A stretch of 64,000 bases of DNA from Chersky-840 sp963764205 (GCA_963764205.1 CAVXRN010000002.1:310001-374000), one strand, 5' to 3'; counted from the stretch's first letter, positions 1-9,785 are shown. The notes: generated by a model from the letters alone, not told the origin. A program made the numbers and translations.

Positions 1-1243
1 CGATGACGACTTCGCGAGGACCCGCCTCGGGCAGCCGCTTGAGGTTGAAGTTCCCATCGTGCACCTGCGCGGCACCCGCGGCCAGTTTCTTGAGGGGCCG
101 GGCCAGGCCGCGTCCGCCCACGAAAACACCTCCGAGGGAGACGAGCGCCAGCAGGGCGAGGAAGAAGGTCTCGCCCATCAGGCGATCCGTTGCGGTCGAC
201 GCCTGGGCCAAAGCGGTGTCGTGCAGGTCCTGGGAGGCCGAGGTCACGAGTTTGTTCAGATCCAAGATGTAGTGGATCCCCGGGGTCAAGGCGGCCCCGG
301 CGAAGCTGGCGTTCGCGACGAAGGGCGGAGTCGCGCCGGTGAGGGCCACGGTGAGCCCCTGCTGGATGGTGGCGGCGACGTGTCGGTCCGACGGGTCGGT
401 TTGGAGGTACCGCCACGCCTGTTCGGCCTTGGGGCTGAGCTGGCCCGCGAACTCGCCCGTGGCGGTCTGGTACTCGCCCGCTGCCTGGATCAGCTGCTGC
501 TTGGAGCCGGCGGGTCCGATGCCCTCGAGGACGAAGTACGCAGATTGGAGCTCGTAGGCGCCGGCCACGAACGCCTGGTAGGTCTGGCGCATGGCCGAGG
601 CGTGGACCTCGAACGAGCCCGGGGGCTGCCACGACGCGGTGTCACGTTGCAGGCGGTCGTAGTCCGCGAACCAGATCGCGTCGATGTCGCTCCCCACCTT
701 GGCGAGGTCGCTGTCCACGGCGTCGAACGACACCGATTTGGCCGTCACCAGGGGGATCATGGCCTCCAACTCCCTGACGTCGGCCCGCATCGTCGGGGTC
801 GACGAGAACGTCGGGTTGGCCGCGACGGTGGCGGTGCCCTGGGCCAGTTGCCGGCCGAAGGGGACGGTCGGGTGCATGAGCTGGTCCAGCACCGTCTCGC
901 TGATCCCGAACTGCGCCCCGTAGGCCACCACGGCGAGGGGCACGCCCAGGGAGTTCAACTGCGCCCGGGCATTGGCCACGACCTGCAAGGTGGTGGCATC
1001 TTTGGCGGCGACCTGCGCGGCCGCTCGGGACTTCCAGGCCGAGGTGGCCGAGGACGCGATAAGCACGGCGGTGCCGAGCATGGGCAACAGGACCACCAGG
1101 GTGAGCAGCAGGCGCACCCCCGGATGCCAACCCGTGATCGCCCTCGTGGCGCGCTGGCCTCCGTCGAGCTCGGTGGTCGAGCTCGCATCGGTCTCGGCTG
1201 ACTGGGGGCCGCCGCCGCGCTGGGTGATCAGGGTGGTCGCCAT
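1..1243 (-). CDS. Membrane sensor protein with HAMP domain (3' end outside window)
   Basis: This is an open frame read on the minus strand from ATG at 1243, with an AAGGAG ribosome site about 6 bases upstream; it runs off the left edge after 414 codons without a stop. A 40-residue charged tail is followed by a hydrophobic segment at about residues 44-66, a roughly 290-residue extracytoplasmic region and a second membrane segment at about 360-376. From 377 a HAMP-like linker begins (GRGLARPLKKLAAGA), so the missing C-terminus should be cytoplasmic output: histidine kinase, GGDEF/EAL or chemoreceptor. The extracytoplasmic part may be a helical NIT-type sensor, but this is a guess. It points away from the catabolic operon and need not belong to it. 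Confidence 0.8.
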   Translation of the reverse strand, partial: MATTLITQRGGGPQSAETDASSTTELDGGQRATRAITGWHPGVRLLLTLVVLLPMLGTAVLIASSATSAWKSRAAAQVAAKDATTLQVVANARAQLNSLGVPLAVVAYGAQFGISETVLDQLMHPTVPFGRQLAQGTATVAANPTFSSTPTMRADVRELEAMIPLVTAKSVSFDAVDSDLAKVGSDIDAIWFADYDRLQRDTASWQPPGSFEVHASAMRQTYQAFVAGAYELQSAYFVLEGIGPAGSKQQLIQAAGEYQTATGEFAGQLSPKAEQAWRYLQTDPSDRHVAATIQQGLTVALTGATPPFVANASFAGAALTPGIHYILDLNKLVTSASQDLHDTALAQASTATDRLMGETFFLALLALVSLGGVFVGGRGLARPLKKLAAGAAQVHDGNFNLKRLPEAGPREVVI

Positions 1244-1359
1244 GGGCTCCTTGAAGTTGTCGACAAGGCGGGCCAGGGCCTTGATTCGCGGCGGTGTTCG
1301 GGCAGGTCAACGGCCTGATCGGTGCCCCGGTCCCGGACCCTGGGCCTTACCTTCTTCGA

Positions 1360-1373
1360 GGCCCGATAGGGCC
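1360..1373. terminator. Short GC stem-loop between sensor and SDR genes
   Basis: GGCCC-GATA-GGGCC forms a 5-bp stem with a 4-base loop just beyond the stop of the SDR gene on the minus strand. There is no T-tract on either side, so an intrinsic terminator is possible but weakly supported. The rest of the 1244-1378 gap shows only the sensor gene's ribosome site. Confidence 0.25.
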
Positions 1374-1378
1374 GCTGT

Positions 1379-2164
1379 CTATGACGTGGGCTTCGCAGCG
1401 GCGCCGAGCATCAACTTCACTTGCGACGGGGGAGGGCCAGCGGTGGTCCCCCCGTCGATGGGCAGCACCACCCCGGTGATCTGGGCCGAGCGGTCGCCGG
1501 CCAGGTAGACGACGGCGTCGGCCACGTCCCGGGTCTGCCCCCGGCGCGGCAACGGCTGGGTGAAGCGGGTGACGGCGTCCATGTCGTAGGACGTCATGTC
1601 GGTCTGGATGTTGCCGGGAGCAATGGCGTTGACGCGGATGCCGTAGGGCGCGACGTCGACGGCGATGGACTTGGTGACGTGGATCACCGCCGCCTTTGCC
1701 GCCCGGTACGAGGCCAAGCCCGAGCCGGCGCTGATGCCGGCGATCGAGGCGCAGTTGACGATGGAGCCCCCGCCGTGGTCCTTCATGTGGCGCGCGGCCC
1801 GTTGGCAGCCGAGCATGACCCCGAGGACGTTGACGCGCATGACCCGGTCGAAATCCTGCAGGTCGTCGTGGAGGAACCGGACCATCGGGCTGGCCACGCC
1901 CGCGTTGTTGAACATCACGTCGAGCCTGCCGAAGTGCGCGACGGTGAAGTCCACCAGAGTCTGCACCTGCTCGGCATCGGCCACGTTCGTCTCACAGAAC
2001 GCGGTGGCGCCGCCGAGCTCGTCCGCCAGGGCACGGCCGGCCTCGGCGTCGATGTCGGCGATCACGACGCGGGCTCCTTCTTCCACGAATCGCTTCACCG
2101 TGGCCCGGCCGATCCCGCCGGCACCCCCGGTGACAATGGTCACCTTGTCGTGCAACTCGTCCAT
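1379..2164 (-). CDS. SDR family NAD(P)-dependent oxidoreductase
   Basis: A classical 261-residue short-chain dehydrogenase, soluble. The cofactor motif TGGAGGIG lies near residue 12, NNAG near 89, the catalytic Ser in IVNCASIAG and the YRAAK active-site Tyr/Lys follow. This motif set is typical of alcohol or 3-hydroxyacyl-CoA dehydrogenases. The start at 2164 is chosen because AGGAGG lies 7 bases upstream and the residues before it do not fit the family. It is the last gene of the operon that runs from 9122 and begins 14 bases after the CoA-transferase stop. The substrate cannot be read from the sequence; a hydroxyacyl-CoA intermediate is likely from context. Confidence 0.9.
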   Translation of the reverse strand: MDELHDKVTIVTGGAGGIGRATVKRFVEEGARVVIADIDAEAGRALADELGGATAFCETNVADAEQVQTLVDFTVAHFGRLDVMFNNAGVASPMVRFLHDDLQDFDRVMRVNVLGVMLGCQRAARHMKDHGGGSIVNCASIAGISAGSGLASYRAAKAAVIHVTKSIAVDVAPYGIRVNAIAPGNIQTDMTSYDMDAVTRFTQPLPRRGQTRDVADAVVYLAGDRSAQITGVVLPIDGGTTAGPPPSQVKLMLGAAAKPTS

Positions 2165-2178
2165 GGACGGCCTCCTGC

Positions 2179-4594
2179 TCACGCGTCTCTCGGTGCCGGT
2201 GCCCGGCCGATGACACCCTGGGTCTCGAGCGCGGTGATCTCCGACTCGCTCAGGCCGATTCCGGCCAGGATCTCGGCGTTGTGCTCGCCCAGCAGGGGCG
2301 CGTGGCGTCGGTGCAGCCGATCGGGGCCGTTCGAGAAGCGCATGGGCATGGTGCTGTGCCGAGCACGGCCCGAGATGGGGTGGTCGACGGTCTCGAAGTA
2401 CTGGCGGGCCTGTAGCTGGGGCAGCTCGCCCTGGTGGTGCGGCGCGGTCACCACGCCGACGGGCACGCCCGCGGGCCAGAGCCGTTCGACGACCTCCTCC
2501 GCCGTGCGCGGCGCGCACCAGGCCTCGAGCTCCCGGTCGAGCAGGTCGTGGTGCTCGACGCGCCCTGGAGCCGTCGACAGCGCGGCGTCGGTCGCCCATC
2601 CCGGACGTCCGAGCGTCTCCACCAGCGCCTCCCACTGCTCGTCGGTCTCCACGCTGAGTGCCACCCAGCAGTCGCGGCGGCCACGCTCGTCGGTGCCGGC
2701 CGTGCGGTAGAGGTTCTGGGGGGCGGCGGTGGGACCTCGGTTGCCCGCTCGTTCCAGCAACGTCCCGTAGGCGGAGTATTCGATCACCTGCTCGGCGGTG
2801 ATGTTGATGGCCGCGTCGACCATGGCCGACTCGACGAAGACGCCTTCACCACTGCGGCGCCGGTGCTCGAGAGCCAACAGCACACCGAGCAGGGCGTGCA
2901 TTCCGGCGTTGGGATCGCCGACACAGTAGGGCTCGAGCGGCTTCTGGTCGGCGTGCCCGGTCATCCAGGTGAGCCCGGAGGCGTCCTCGATCGTGTAGGC
3001 GAACGCCGCGTTCTCGCGCCACGGCCCGTCGAGGCCGAAGCCCGGCATCCTGACGAGGATGATGTCGTCGCGGATGGCGCGCAGCGCCTCGAACGACAGG
3101 CCCGCCTGGTCGAGGACCCGTGGCGTGAAATTCTCGACGACGACGTCGGTGCCGGCCAGCAACCGGCGCAGCACGTCCATACCGGCCTCGGACCGGAAGT
3201 CGAGCGTCAGGCTCAACTTGTTCGTGTTGATCCCCGAGAAGATGGGCGAGCGTTCCCACCACTGCTCCTCGGTCATGGGTGCCCCGAGCATGCGCGTCCC
3301 GTCGAGCCGGGTGGTCGCCTCCAGATGGATGACCTCGGCGCCGAGCATGGCCAGCACGTGGGTGCACACCGGCCCGGCCCAGAAGGCGGTCATGTCGAGC
3401 ACCCGCAACCCGGCGAAGGGCAGCGCCGCGGCTCCGCCGTCCCCCTTGCTCGACGACACCGGGCTTCGGCGGATCGCCCTGTCGGCCGCGTCAGCCTCGT
3501 CGGCGCCCAGGCGCGGTGCCGGCTCGGGGGCGCGCAGCCGGGCCGGGTGCATCCGGAACGGCGGACGGGGCTGCACGAACCGTCCGGTGGGGTCGGGTCG
3601 AAAGGCCCGGCGTGCCTCGAAGTGGTCGAGGTGGGGCAGATTGGCCCCGTTGCCGATCACGGCATGGGGCAGGCGGAAGGCGCCGGCGAGGTCGCGGATC
3701 TCGTCGACGGTGTGGTCAGCGAACCACTGGTCGATGACCGGGGCGAGATGCCCACGCTCACGGAAGAGCGACGTGTCCTGCATCCACTCGGGGTGGCCCA
3801 CCATGGCGCAGAAGTCGAGCCACTGTTGGCCCGTGCCGACCCCGACGCCGATCATCCCGTCCTTGGCCATCCCCACCCCCGGCGTGACCACCGACCGCTT
3901 GGAGCGGAAGGGGCGGCCGAGGGCGTCGACATAGGTGACGGGGTAGTAGGTGAGGCAGAACGCGAGGGACTCGAGGACCGAGACGTCGACGAGCCCGCCG
4001 GCTTCGTTCCCCCCTGTCCGCGCCGCCATGGTGCCGACGGCGGCGAAGGTGCCGGCCAGCCAGGCGCCCACCTGACCGCCGACGAAGACCGGGGCGCGTT
4101 CGGGGTCGCCCCGCCCGAGCCCGATGATCCCGCCCGACCACGCCTGCAAGGTGAGTTCGGTGGCCGCCCGGTCGCACCAGGGACCCTCGAGCCCGAAGGG
4201 GGAGATGGCGGTCACCGTCAGGTGCGGGTGGTCGCGCCTCGAGCGCGGCTGGATGCAGCGCGGCGAGCTCGGCCAAGGGAGATCCCGGCGACCACACCAC
4301 CGCGTCCGCCCCGTCGAGCATGGACCGGAGCTCCTCGAGCTGCGTCGGCTGGGCCGGGTCGACCACGATGCTCCGTTTGGAGGCGGCCAGGAATTGGAAG
4401 AGCGCACCGTCGTCGCCCTCGGCGATGGAGGCGCCCGACGCCGACCACCGGCGCAGGGGGTCGCCACCCGGCGGTTCGACCTTGAGGGCCTCGGCCCCGC
4501 CGTCGGCCAGGATCTTGGTGCAGTACCCGCCCGCGATCCCCGTCGAGAGGTCGACCACCACCCAGCCGCTCAGCGGCGCGCCCGACTCCGCCAT
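2179..4594 (-). CDS. Tandem (two-domain) CaiB-type CoA transferase, frameshifted
   Basis: Family III CoA transferase with two CaiB-like halves in one chain of about 804 residues, roughly twice the usual 400. The first half starts with PLSGWVVVDLSTGIAGGYCT and the second with FAGLRVLDMTAFWAGPVC, each the usual N-terminal strand of the fold. Such enzymes move CoA between acyl groups without ATP. The frame breaks at about 4231-4240: the N-terminal frame ends in HPAALEA and continuity resumes with DHPHLTVTAISPFG when one base is skipped. The total length is one base over a multiple of three. The start is ATG 4594, 9 bases after the crotonase stop. The catalytic Asp assignment in each half needs an alignment. 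Confidence 0.85.
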
Positions 4595-4603
4595 GGGTGT
4601 CGG

Positions 4604-5570
4604 TCACTGCGCCTTGCGCCGGCCGGACTTGCTGAGCCGGAACTCGGGTGGGAATTGGTCGTCGTTGACTTTGACCGCCTGGCCCAGCCCGGACTCGTAC
4701 ACCTCGGGGCCGAGCATCATGTCCTGTCGGTCGGGCTTCACCGCCCCGCCCATCGACTCCAGCATGGCGCTCATGATGCTGCCCATGTACTCGCCCTGGT
4801 GCTGCTTCATCATCTGGAAGAACGTCTTCTGCATGACCACGGCATCGACCGGGCGCGAGAGCGAGCACGCCTTGGCGTACTTGGCAACTTCGGCTTCGAG
4901 GTCCGCCCGGGCGACGACGCTGTTCACGAAGTTGCAGTCGTACATCTCGCTCGCGGTGAAGGGACGGCCGGTGAAGACCATCTCCTGGAACTTGCGCAGT
5001 CCCATCGTCATGGCCCACGCCCACATGCGGGGACCCCAGCCGACGTAGCGGAAGGCGGGGTGGCCGAACAGGGTGTCGTCCGATGCGATGACGAGATCCG
5101 CGTCGGCCGCCTGGTAGAAGTGCCAGCCGTAGCAGTAGCCCTTGGCCTCGACGATGCTGATCTTCTTGAAGTCCTGCAGGGTGCGGCATCCCGATCGGGG
5201 ATCCGCGTACCAATATCCCAGGGTGGCACCGGAGCCCCGATAGGTCTTGCGCGGCGGATAGCTCACGTCCTCGCCGTCGAGCCCGAGCTCCTCGCGCAGT
5301 GCCGCCTCGGGAGACTCGGCCATGAGGTCGGCCAGCTCGGGTAGATCGGCGCCGGACCCGAAGTCGTCGCCCTCACCCCGCACGACGAGCACCTTGACGT
5401 CGTCGTCCACGTTGGCGAGGTCGAGCAGACGGGCGTAGCGCAACCGCATGGCGATCGTCGGCGCGTTGAGGTGCTCGGGCCGGTTGAACGTGATGGTGGC
5501 GATCTTGGTCGAGCGGATCCTTCTCGTAGAGGAGGGCCTCTTCGGGATCGGGCTGCGGCTTCTCGGTCAT
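4604..5570 (-). CDS. Enoyl-CoA hydratase/isomerase-family protein, frameshifted
   Basis: Crotonase-fold protein of about 321 residues once a frameshift at 5515-5522 is corrected. The N-terminus (MTEKPQPDPEEALLYEK) is in one frame; the first beta strand (TKIATITFNRPEHLNAPT) and the rest are in another. The oxyanion-hole region is recognisable (GEGDDFGSGADL; KGYCYGWHFYQAADADLV), but both glutamates of canonical enoyl-CoA hydratase are replaced (GWHFYQ and GHPAFRYVG). It may therefore act as an isomerase, hydrolase or other crotonase-type enzyme rather than a plain hydratase. A long C-terminal tail of about 70 residues follows the core. It lies between the M24 paralog and the tandem CoA transferase in the same operon. 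Confidence 0.82.
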
Positions 5571-5615
5571 GGCTCCTGCTCTGTGTCTCGGTAGGGACGG
5601 GTCCAGTCTCGGTGG

Positions 5616-6740
5616 TTACGGGGACCAGCGCGGCGCGGAGGTCAGCACCTCCGACCCATTGTCGGTGATGCGCACCGCATCTTTGTGGAAGACGGTCCGG
5701 TGTTCCTGCCCGGTGACCTGCGCAGTGACCGCCAGCACCATGCCGGGCTCGAGCATCTCGTGCGCCGCGGTCCGCGGCAGCTGTGCGGTGACCACCGGGA
5801 CGTCGAAGCCGAGCCCTAGTCCCGAGGCGACGGGGAAGGGCGGCGGCGTCTGGCCGACGTCGTGGTAGGCGGCGAGGAGGCCGCGGCACGCCTCGCCCGG
5901 TCGGCACGCCTCGAGCAGCCGGTCCCACAGCTCGTCGGCTCGCCGGTAGAGGTCCTTGGTGGCGGCATCGACCGTGGCGGGGTCGGCCGGCCAGGTGCGT
6001 CCGACCTCGCCCACATAGCCACCGGCGACCACCCCGGCGTCGAACGCGACGAGGTCGCCGGCGCCCGTTGTCTGCGTCGCGCTGCGGCTCGCCCGCCGAG
6101 GGCTCGAGGCGATCCACGCCACGCGCTGGGTGGCCGGTGTCGTCACGCCCTGTCGGGCCATGGCGTCCATGAACACCGCGGCGAGATGACGCTCCGACAC
6201 TCCGGGGCGCACTTCGGTCACGGCGGCCGCCAGGGCGGTCTCGGCCACGGCGAGTGCGGTGCGGATGGCGTCGATCTCCTCGGGTGCCTTGATGCGCCGG
6301 GCCGCCTCGAGCGCCGGCTCGGCGTCGACCACGTCGGCCGAGGGGAAGATCTTCGGCAGGAGTCGGGCGAAGCGAGGGGTCAGGGAGTCGGTCCCGATCC
6401 GCCGTGCCCCGGTCAGTCCGTCGATGCCCTGCAGCCACGCGAGCAGGTTGCCCGGGTTCCAGGTGATGCCGAACAGGTGGTCGTGGGGGATGTCCTCGGG
6501 GATGCCCTCGTCCCACGTGCTCACCAGGTGGATGGCCCCCGACCCCCGTACGACCACACACCCCGGTCCGAACGGTCGGGTGCCCGCCGTCCACAGTCGC
6601 TGGGCGCCGGCGACATAGCGGGCGTTCGCCTCCCGTCCCAGCAGCAGCGCGTCGATGTCGTGCTCTTCCATGGCGGCGAGCACTCGCCGCCGTCGCGCCG
6701 CCCGGAGGGCCTGCGCGTCGGCCAGGACCTCAGTCGCCAT
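5616..6740 (-). CDS. M24/creatinase-like protein with degenerate metal site
   Basis: A 374-residue protein with a creatinase N-terminal domain followed by a pita-bread M24 domain. It is collinear with the intact paralog just upstream (6730-7902), but the metal ligands have drifted. The first Asp is kept (FDAGVVAGG), the second is Glu (GEVGRTW), the His is Ser (ASGLGLGF) and the two Glu positions read as LAVTAQV and FHKDAVRI. It may be a metal-free hydrolase like creatinase, which keeps this fold without metal, or a non-catalytic partner of the neighbour. Its ATG at 6740 overlaps the upstream gene's end by 11 bases, so the two are probably translationally coupled. Confidence 0.85.
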   Translation of the reverse strand: MATEVLADAQALRAARRRRVLAAMEEHDIDALLLGREANARYVAGAQRLWTAGTRPFGPGCVVVRGSGAIHLVSTWDEGIPEDIPHDHLFGITWNPGNLLAWLQGIDGLTGARRIGTDSLTPRFARLLPKIFPSADVVDAEPALEAARRIKAPEEIDAIRTALAVAETALAAAVTEVRPGVSERHLAAVFMDAMARQGVTTPATQRVAWIASSPRRASRSATQTTGAGDLVAFDAGVVAGGYVGEVGRTWPADPATVDAATKDLYRRADELWDRLLEACRPGEACRGLLAAYHDVGQTPPPFPVASGLGLGFDVPVVTAQLPRTAAHEMLEPGMVLAVTAQVTGQEHRTVFHKDAVRITDNGSEVLTSAPRWSP

Positions 6741-7902
6741 AGGGGTCGTAGGGGTAGTCCGTGAGCGGGATCCAGGAGTCCTCGGTGATGGCGATCACTT
6801 CTTCGGCCCGGTAGCCACAGGCGCCGTCCTCCCACACGAGCGGCTCGAGCACGAGCACCATGCCCGGCGCGAGCACCTGCCGCTCGTCGTAGGCCTCGCC
6901 CAGGTCGGTGCCGATGAACGGCGGCTCGGCGCTTTCGATGCCGAGGCCGTGACCGAGATAGAAGTGCGTCATCCACGGGCGCCGGTCCCCGCCGTGGGCG
7001 GACAACGCGGCGCGCGTGAGGTCGGCTCCGGTGGCCCCGGCCCGGGTGACGGCCAGCACGGCCTCGACGATCTCGCGCCAGGCCCGGAACTGCGCCTGTT
7101 GGCGTGGCGTGGGACCGGTGCCCACCAACCAGGTGCGACCGAAGTCCGAGGCGAAGCCGGCGAAGCTGATGCCGGTGTCGACCCACAGCACGTCCCCCTC
7201 CTCGAGCTCGCGCTCGGTGGTGAGCAGCGGACACGCGATGTCGCTGTGGGTCGTCCACGGTCCGTCGGCCACGCTGGCCGGCATCACCTGCCAAATGGGA
7301 TCGAGGATGTTGGCGTCGGCCCCGAGCTCGAAGGCGGTGCGGAGGAATCGGGCCGTGAGCTCGTTCTGGCGCATGCCCGGGGCCAGCGACGCCTGCGTGG
7401 GAGCGATCGCCTGCTCGGTGATGGCCAGTGCTTGGCGCAGGAAGCCCAGCTCGTCGCGCGTCTTGATCAGCTTGGCCGCACCCACGACGTCGTCGGCGCT
7501 CGTCGGCTCGGCGTCGGGGGAGAACACCGCCTGGACCCGGTGCAGGGAGCCGGGGAGCTCGTCGACGGCGACGCGGGCCCCCTTCGGCACCAGCTCGGCC
7601 ACGATCCGGGCGAAGGACTCGGCCCCTTCGTCGAGCTCGGGGTACACGGGTCCGTGCACGTGGTCGTCGGGCAGTCCGAGATCGAGCGCTCCGAGCTCGC
7701 CCCAGGCAGTGAAGAGATGGGGGTTGTCGTCGCCGGCGATGACGACGGCGACGGGCCGCTCCACGTTGGCCTGGCCGCCGTCGCCGAGCGCCCACCGGGC
7801 ACCGGTGGCGTAGGAGACGTTGCTGTTGCCGAGCAGCACCAGCGCGTCGGCGCCTTGGTCGGCCATCGCCTGTTGCAGTCGGACCGTTCTGTCGCGTTGC
7901 AT
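6730..7902 (-). CDS. M24-family metallopeptidase (Xaa-Pro peptidase-like)
   Basis: A protein of about 390 residues with an N-terminal creatinase-like domain and a C-terminal M24 domain carrying all five ligands: D and D in VDTGISFAGFASDFGRTW, H in YLGHGLGIE, E in MVLVLEPLV and E in YRAEEVIAI. The family includes prolidase, aminopeptidase P and C-N hydrolases such as creatinase; the substrate is not determined. The start is uncertain: ATG 7902 gives the family-like opening MQRDRTVRLQQAM, while a TTG at 7948 would overlap the upstream stop. It is in the 9122-1379 operon between an amidohydrolase and its degenerate paralog. Confidence 0.88.
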   Translation of the reverse strand: MQRDRTVRLQQAMADQGADALVLLGNSNVSYATGARWALGDGGQANVERPVAVVIAGDDNPHLFTAWGELGALDLGLPDDHVHGPVYPELDEGAESFARIVAELVPKGARVAVDELPGSLHRVQAVFSPDAEPTSADDVVGAAKLIKTRDELGFLRQALAITEQAIAPTQASLAPGMRQNELTARFLRTAFELGADANILDPIWQVMPASVADGPWTTHSDIACPLLTTERELEEGDVLWVDTGISFAGFASDFGRTWLVGTGPTPRQQAQFRAWREIVEAVLAVTRAGATGADLTRAALSAHGGDRRPWMTHFYLGHGLGIESAEPPFIGTDLGEAYDERQVLAPGMVLVLEPLVWEDGACGYRAEEVIAITEDSWIPLTDYPYDPYGD

Positions 7903-7943
7903 GCGCCCCAGGTCGGGCTTGTCCTCGACCGTGACGGCGATGG

Positions 7944-9122
7944 TCAAGACGACAGACCCAAGAAGTCGAGGACGTTGCCGCTCACGACGGCAGTGGCCTT
8001 CTCCGGGCCCAGGGCGTCGACCACGGCCGCCAGGGACTTCTCGGAGTACCCGAAGGTGCTCTCGTTGTGGGGGAAGTCTGACGACCACATGACCTTGTCG
8101 ACGCCGATCCGATCGACGAGGTCGAGGCCGAGTGGGTCGTACATGAAGGCCGACACCATGTGCGTGTCCCAGTAGTAGCGGATGTCGTGCTGCAGGTCGG
8201 TGTCGAGCATGTGTCGGAAGGAGGCGTACATGTGCTCGGCGTCCTGGATGGCGCCAGGCACCCAGTTGATGCCCCCTTCGAACCAGCCGATGCGCAACGT
8301 GCTGTGCCGATCGAGCAGCCCGGTAAGGACGTAGCGACCGAACATCTCACGGAAGGAGGCGGCGTTGTGGATCATCCCAACCGCGTACATGTTCGAGGCG
8401 CACGGGCCCGAGAGAGGCGCCTCGCCGATGTGGTGCGCGATGGGCAGACCCGACTCCTCGATGGCCTCCCACACCCCGGTCATGCCCGGGCCGTTGTAGT
8501 CGAGGGGCTTGCCGTCGGGCCCGTTCCCGGGCTTCAACGGGAGGACGAACGTGCGCACGCCGAAGGACGTGAGCTCCTCGAGTGTGCGCCGTGCGCCCTG
8601 GGCGTCCCACCAGTTGATGAGCCCGACACCGTAGAACCGGCCGGCCGACTGCTCCTGCAGGTCGGCCAGGTACTCGTTGTAGACCCGGAAGCACAACTCG
8701 CGTACCTCGGTGTCGGGGTAGTAGAGCAGCGCCATCAGGGCGTTGGGAAAGGCGAGCTCGCGGGTGACGCCGTCTGCCTCGAGCTGCGCCATGCGGGCCT
8801 CGAGGGCGCCGGTGCTCGAGCCCGGGAGGGGGTCGTACTGGGTGAGGACACCGGTGAACTCCTTGGGGAGGAACTGCCGATCCCCAGAAGCCAGGTTCCA
8901 GGCGTCGTCGCGGTAGATGACCCGGGGGACGCGGTCCTTGAGCGGCGCGGGCGCACGGTCGTAGAAGATGTCCTCGGAGAGCGAGATGTGGTTGTCAGCC
9001 GAGAAGACCTCGGTTCCCGGCGCCAAGCCCGGCGACGACGAGGCGGCATGCCCCTGTCGGTCCTTGGGCGGGCCCAACCCCTCGGGGGGGTAGACCTCGA
9101 GCGTTCCACCTCGGCGCGCCAT
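7944..9122 (-). CDS. Amidohydrolase_2-family metal-dependent hydrolase
   Basis: A 392-residue TIM-barrel protein of the ACMSD/gamma-resorcylate decarboxylase-like family, which catalyses hydrolysis or non-oxidative decarboxylation. Near the N-terminus it has a D-x-H variant of the first metal motif (SADNHISL); it also has an active-site HH (IAHHIGEAPL) and the C-terminal Asp in SSDFPHNES. The start at 9122 follows GGAGGGAG. It is the first gene of a six-gene minus operon and diverges from the SnoaL/MarR pair, with an AATACNGTT-cored repeat in the shared promoter. Three further paralogs occur in the window (11342, 26167, 44191). The substrate is unknown. Confidence 0.9.
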   Translation of the reverse strand: MARRGGTLEVYPPEGLGPPKDRQGHAASSSPGLAPGTEVFSADNHISLSEDIFYDRAPAPLKDRVPRVIYRDDAWNLASGDRQFLPKEFTGVLTQYDPLPGSSTGALEARMAQLEADGVTRELAFPNALMALLYYPDTEVRELCFRVYNEYLADLQEQSAGRFYGVGLINWWDAQGARRTLEELTSFGVRTFVLPLKPGNGPDGKPLDYNGPGMTGVWEAIEESGLPIAHHIGEAPLSGPCASNMYAVGMIHNAASFREMFGRYVLTGLLDRHSTLRIGWFEGGINWVPGAIQDAEHMYASFRHMLDTDLQHDIRYYWDTHMVSAFMYDPLGLDLVDRIGVDKVMWSSDFPHNESTFGYSEKSLAAVVDALGPEKATAVVSGNVLDFLGLSS

Positions 9123-9163
9123 GCCGCATCTCCCTCCACGACGTCCATCCGCTCCGACGACGC

Positions 9164-9179
9164 GGAACCGTATTACTTC
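9164..9179. promoter_or_regulatory. Operator-like site B3 (AATACGGTT core)
   Basis: On the minus strand this reads GAAGTAATACGGTTCC. Its core AATAC-G-GTT matches sites at 26088-26102 and 31372-31386. It lies between the divergent genes starting at 9122 and 9243 and contains -10-like hexamers on both strands. Its role as a repressor site is inferred from position and recurrence. Confidence 0.4.
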
Positions 9180-9242
9180 GACGTCGTAGTGTTGTCAAAG
9201 GCCGCCGGTGCCGGGCCGACGGCGACGGGAAAGGAGGCGCCG

Positions 9243-9749
9243 ATGAGTGACGCCACGGTGGGGCGCGTGGAGGGCTGGCTCGACAAGCTCGAGTTGGCCG
9301 AGCTGCTGGCCGTGTTGTCGTCGGCGGTCGATCGCGGCGATGGCGAGCGCATCGTGTCGTGCTACGCCGAGGAGTCCTTCGACGACCACGGTGGGTTCAA
9401 GGGGACCGGCGCCGACTTCGCCCAATTCGTGTGCGGGCCCGGGTCCATGACCCGTATGCACCATCTCCTGGGGCAGTCGGTGTTCGATGTGCACGGTGAC
9501 GAAGCATGGGGCGAGACCTTCTTCTCCTTCCACGGCGCGGCGGGGGCCACCGCCGTGTCGGGCTGCGGGCGGTACGTCGACTACTTTCGCAAGGTCGACG
9601 GCACATGGAAGCTGGCCTACAGACGGGTGGTGCCCGACGAGAGCCCGGCCGGCGACGATCCGACCGCGTACTGGCAGGCCAGGCGGGACCGGAGCGACCC
9701 GAGCTACGACCGCCACCGGCGCCCCGCCGGTCGCGACCCGGCCACCTGA
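9243..9749 (+). CDS. SnoaL-like (NTF2-fold) protein
   Basis: A small soluble protein of 168 residues with the cone-shaped NTF2/SnoaL pattern: a helical N-terminus (DKLELAELLAVLSSAVDRGD), then curved sheet strands ending in GRYVDYFRKVDGTWKLAYRR. Members are hydratases, isomerases, dehydratases or ligand-binding proteins, and the sequence does not distinguish among them. The ATG at 9243 follows a near-perfect AAGGAGG at 7-base spacing. It is divergent from the amidohydrolase operon and precedes a MarR regulator by about 50 bases. Confidence 0.88.
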   Translation: MSDATVGRVEGWLDKLELAELLAVLSSAVDRGDGERIVSCYAEESFDDHGGFKGTGADFAQFVCGPGSMTRMHHLLGQSVFDVHGDEAWGETFFSFHGAAGATAVSGCGRYVDYFRKVDGTWKLAYRRVVPDESPAGDDPTAYWQARRDRSDPSYDRHRRPAGRDPAT

Positions 9750-9785
9750 GGGCGGGCCGGCCCGGGAGCGACGACGTGGCCTGTG

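Noticed and set aside
59..1201. Long plus-strand open frame over the left end
   Set aside because: It is antisense to the minus-strand HAMP sensor frame, which has a ribosome site, two membrane segments and a recognisable HAMP linker. The plus translation is His/Arg/Gly-rich and without motifs.
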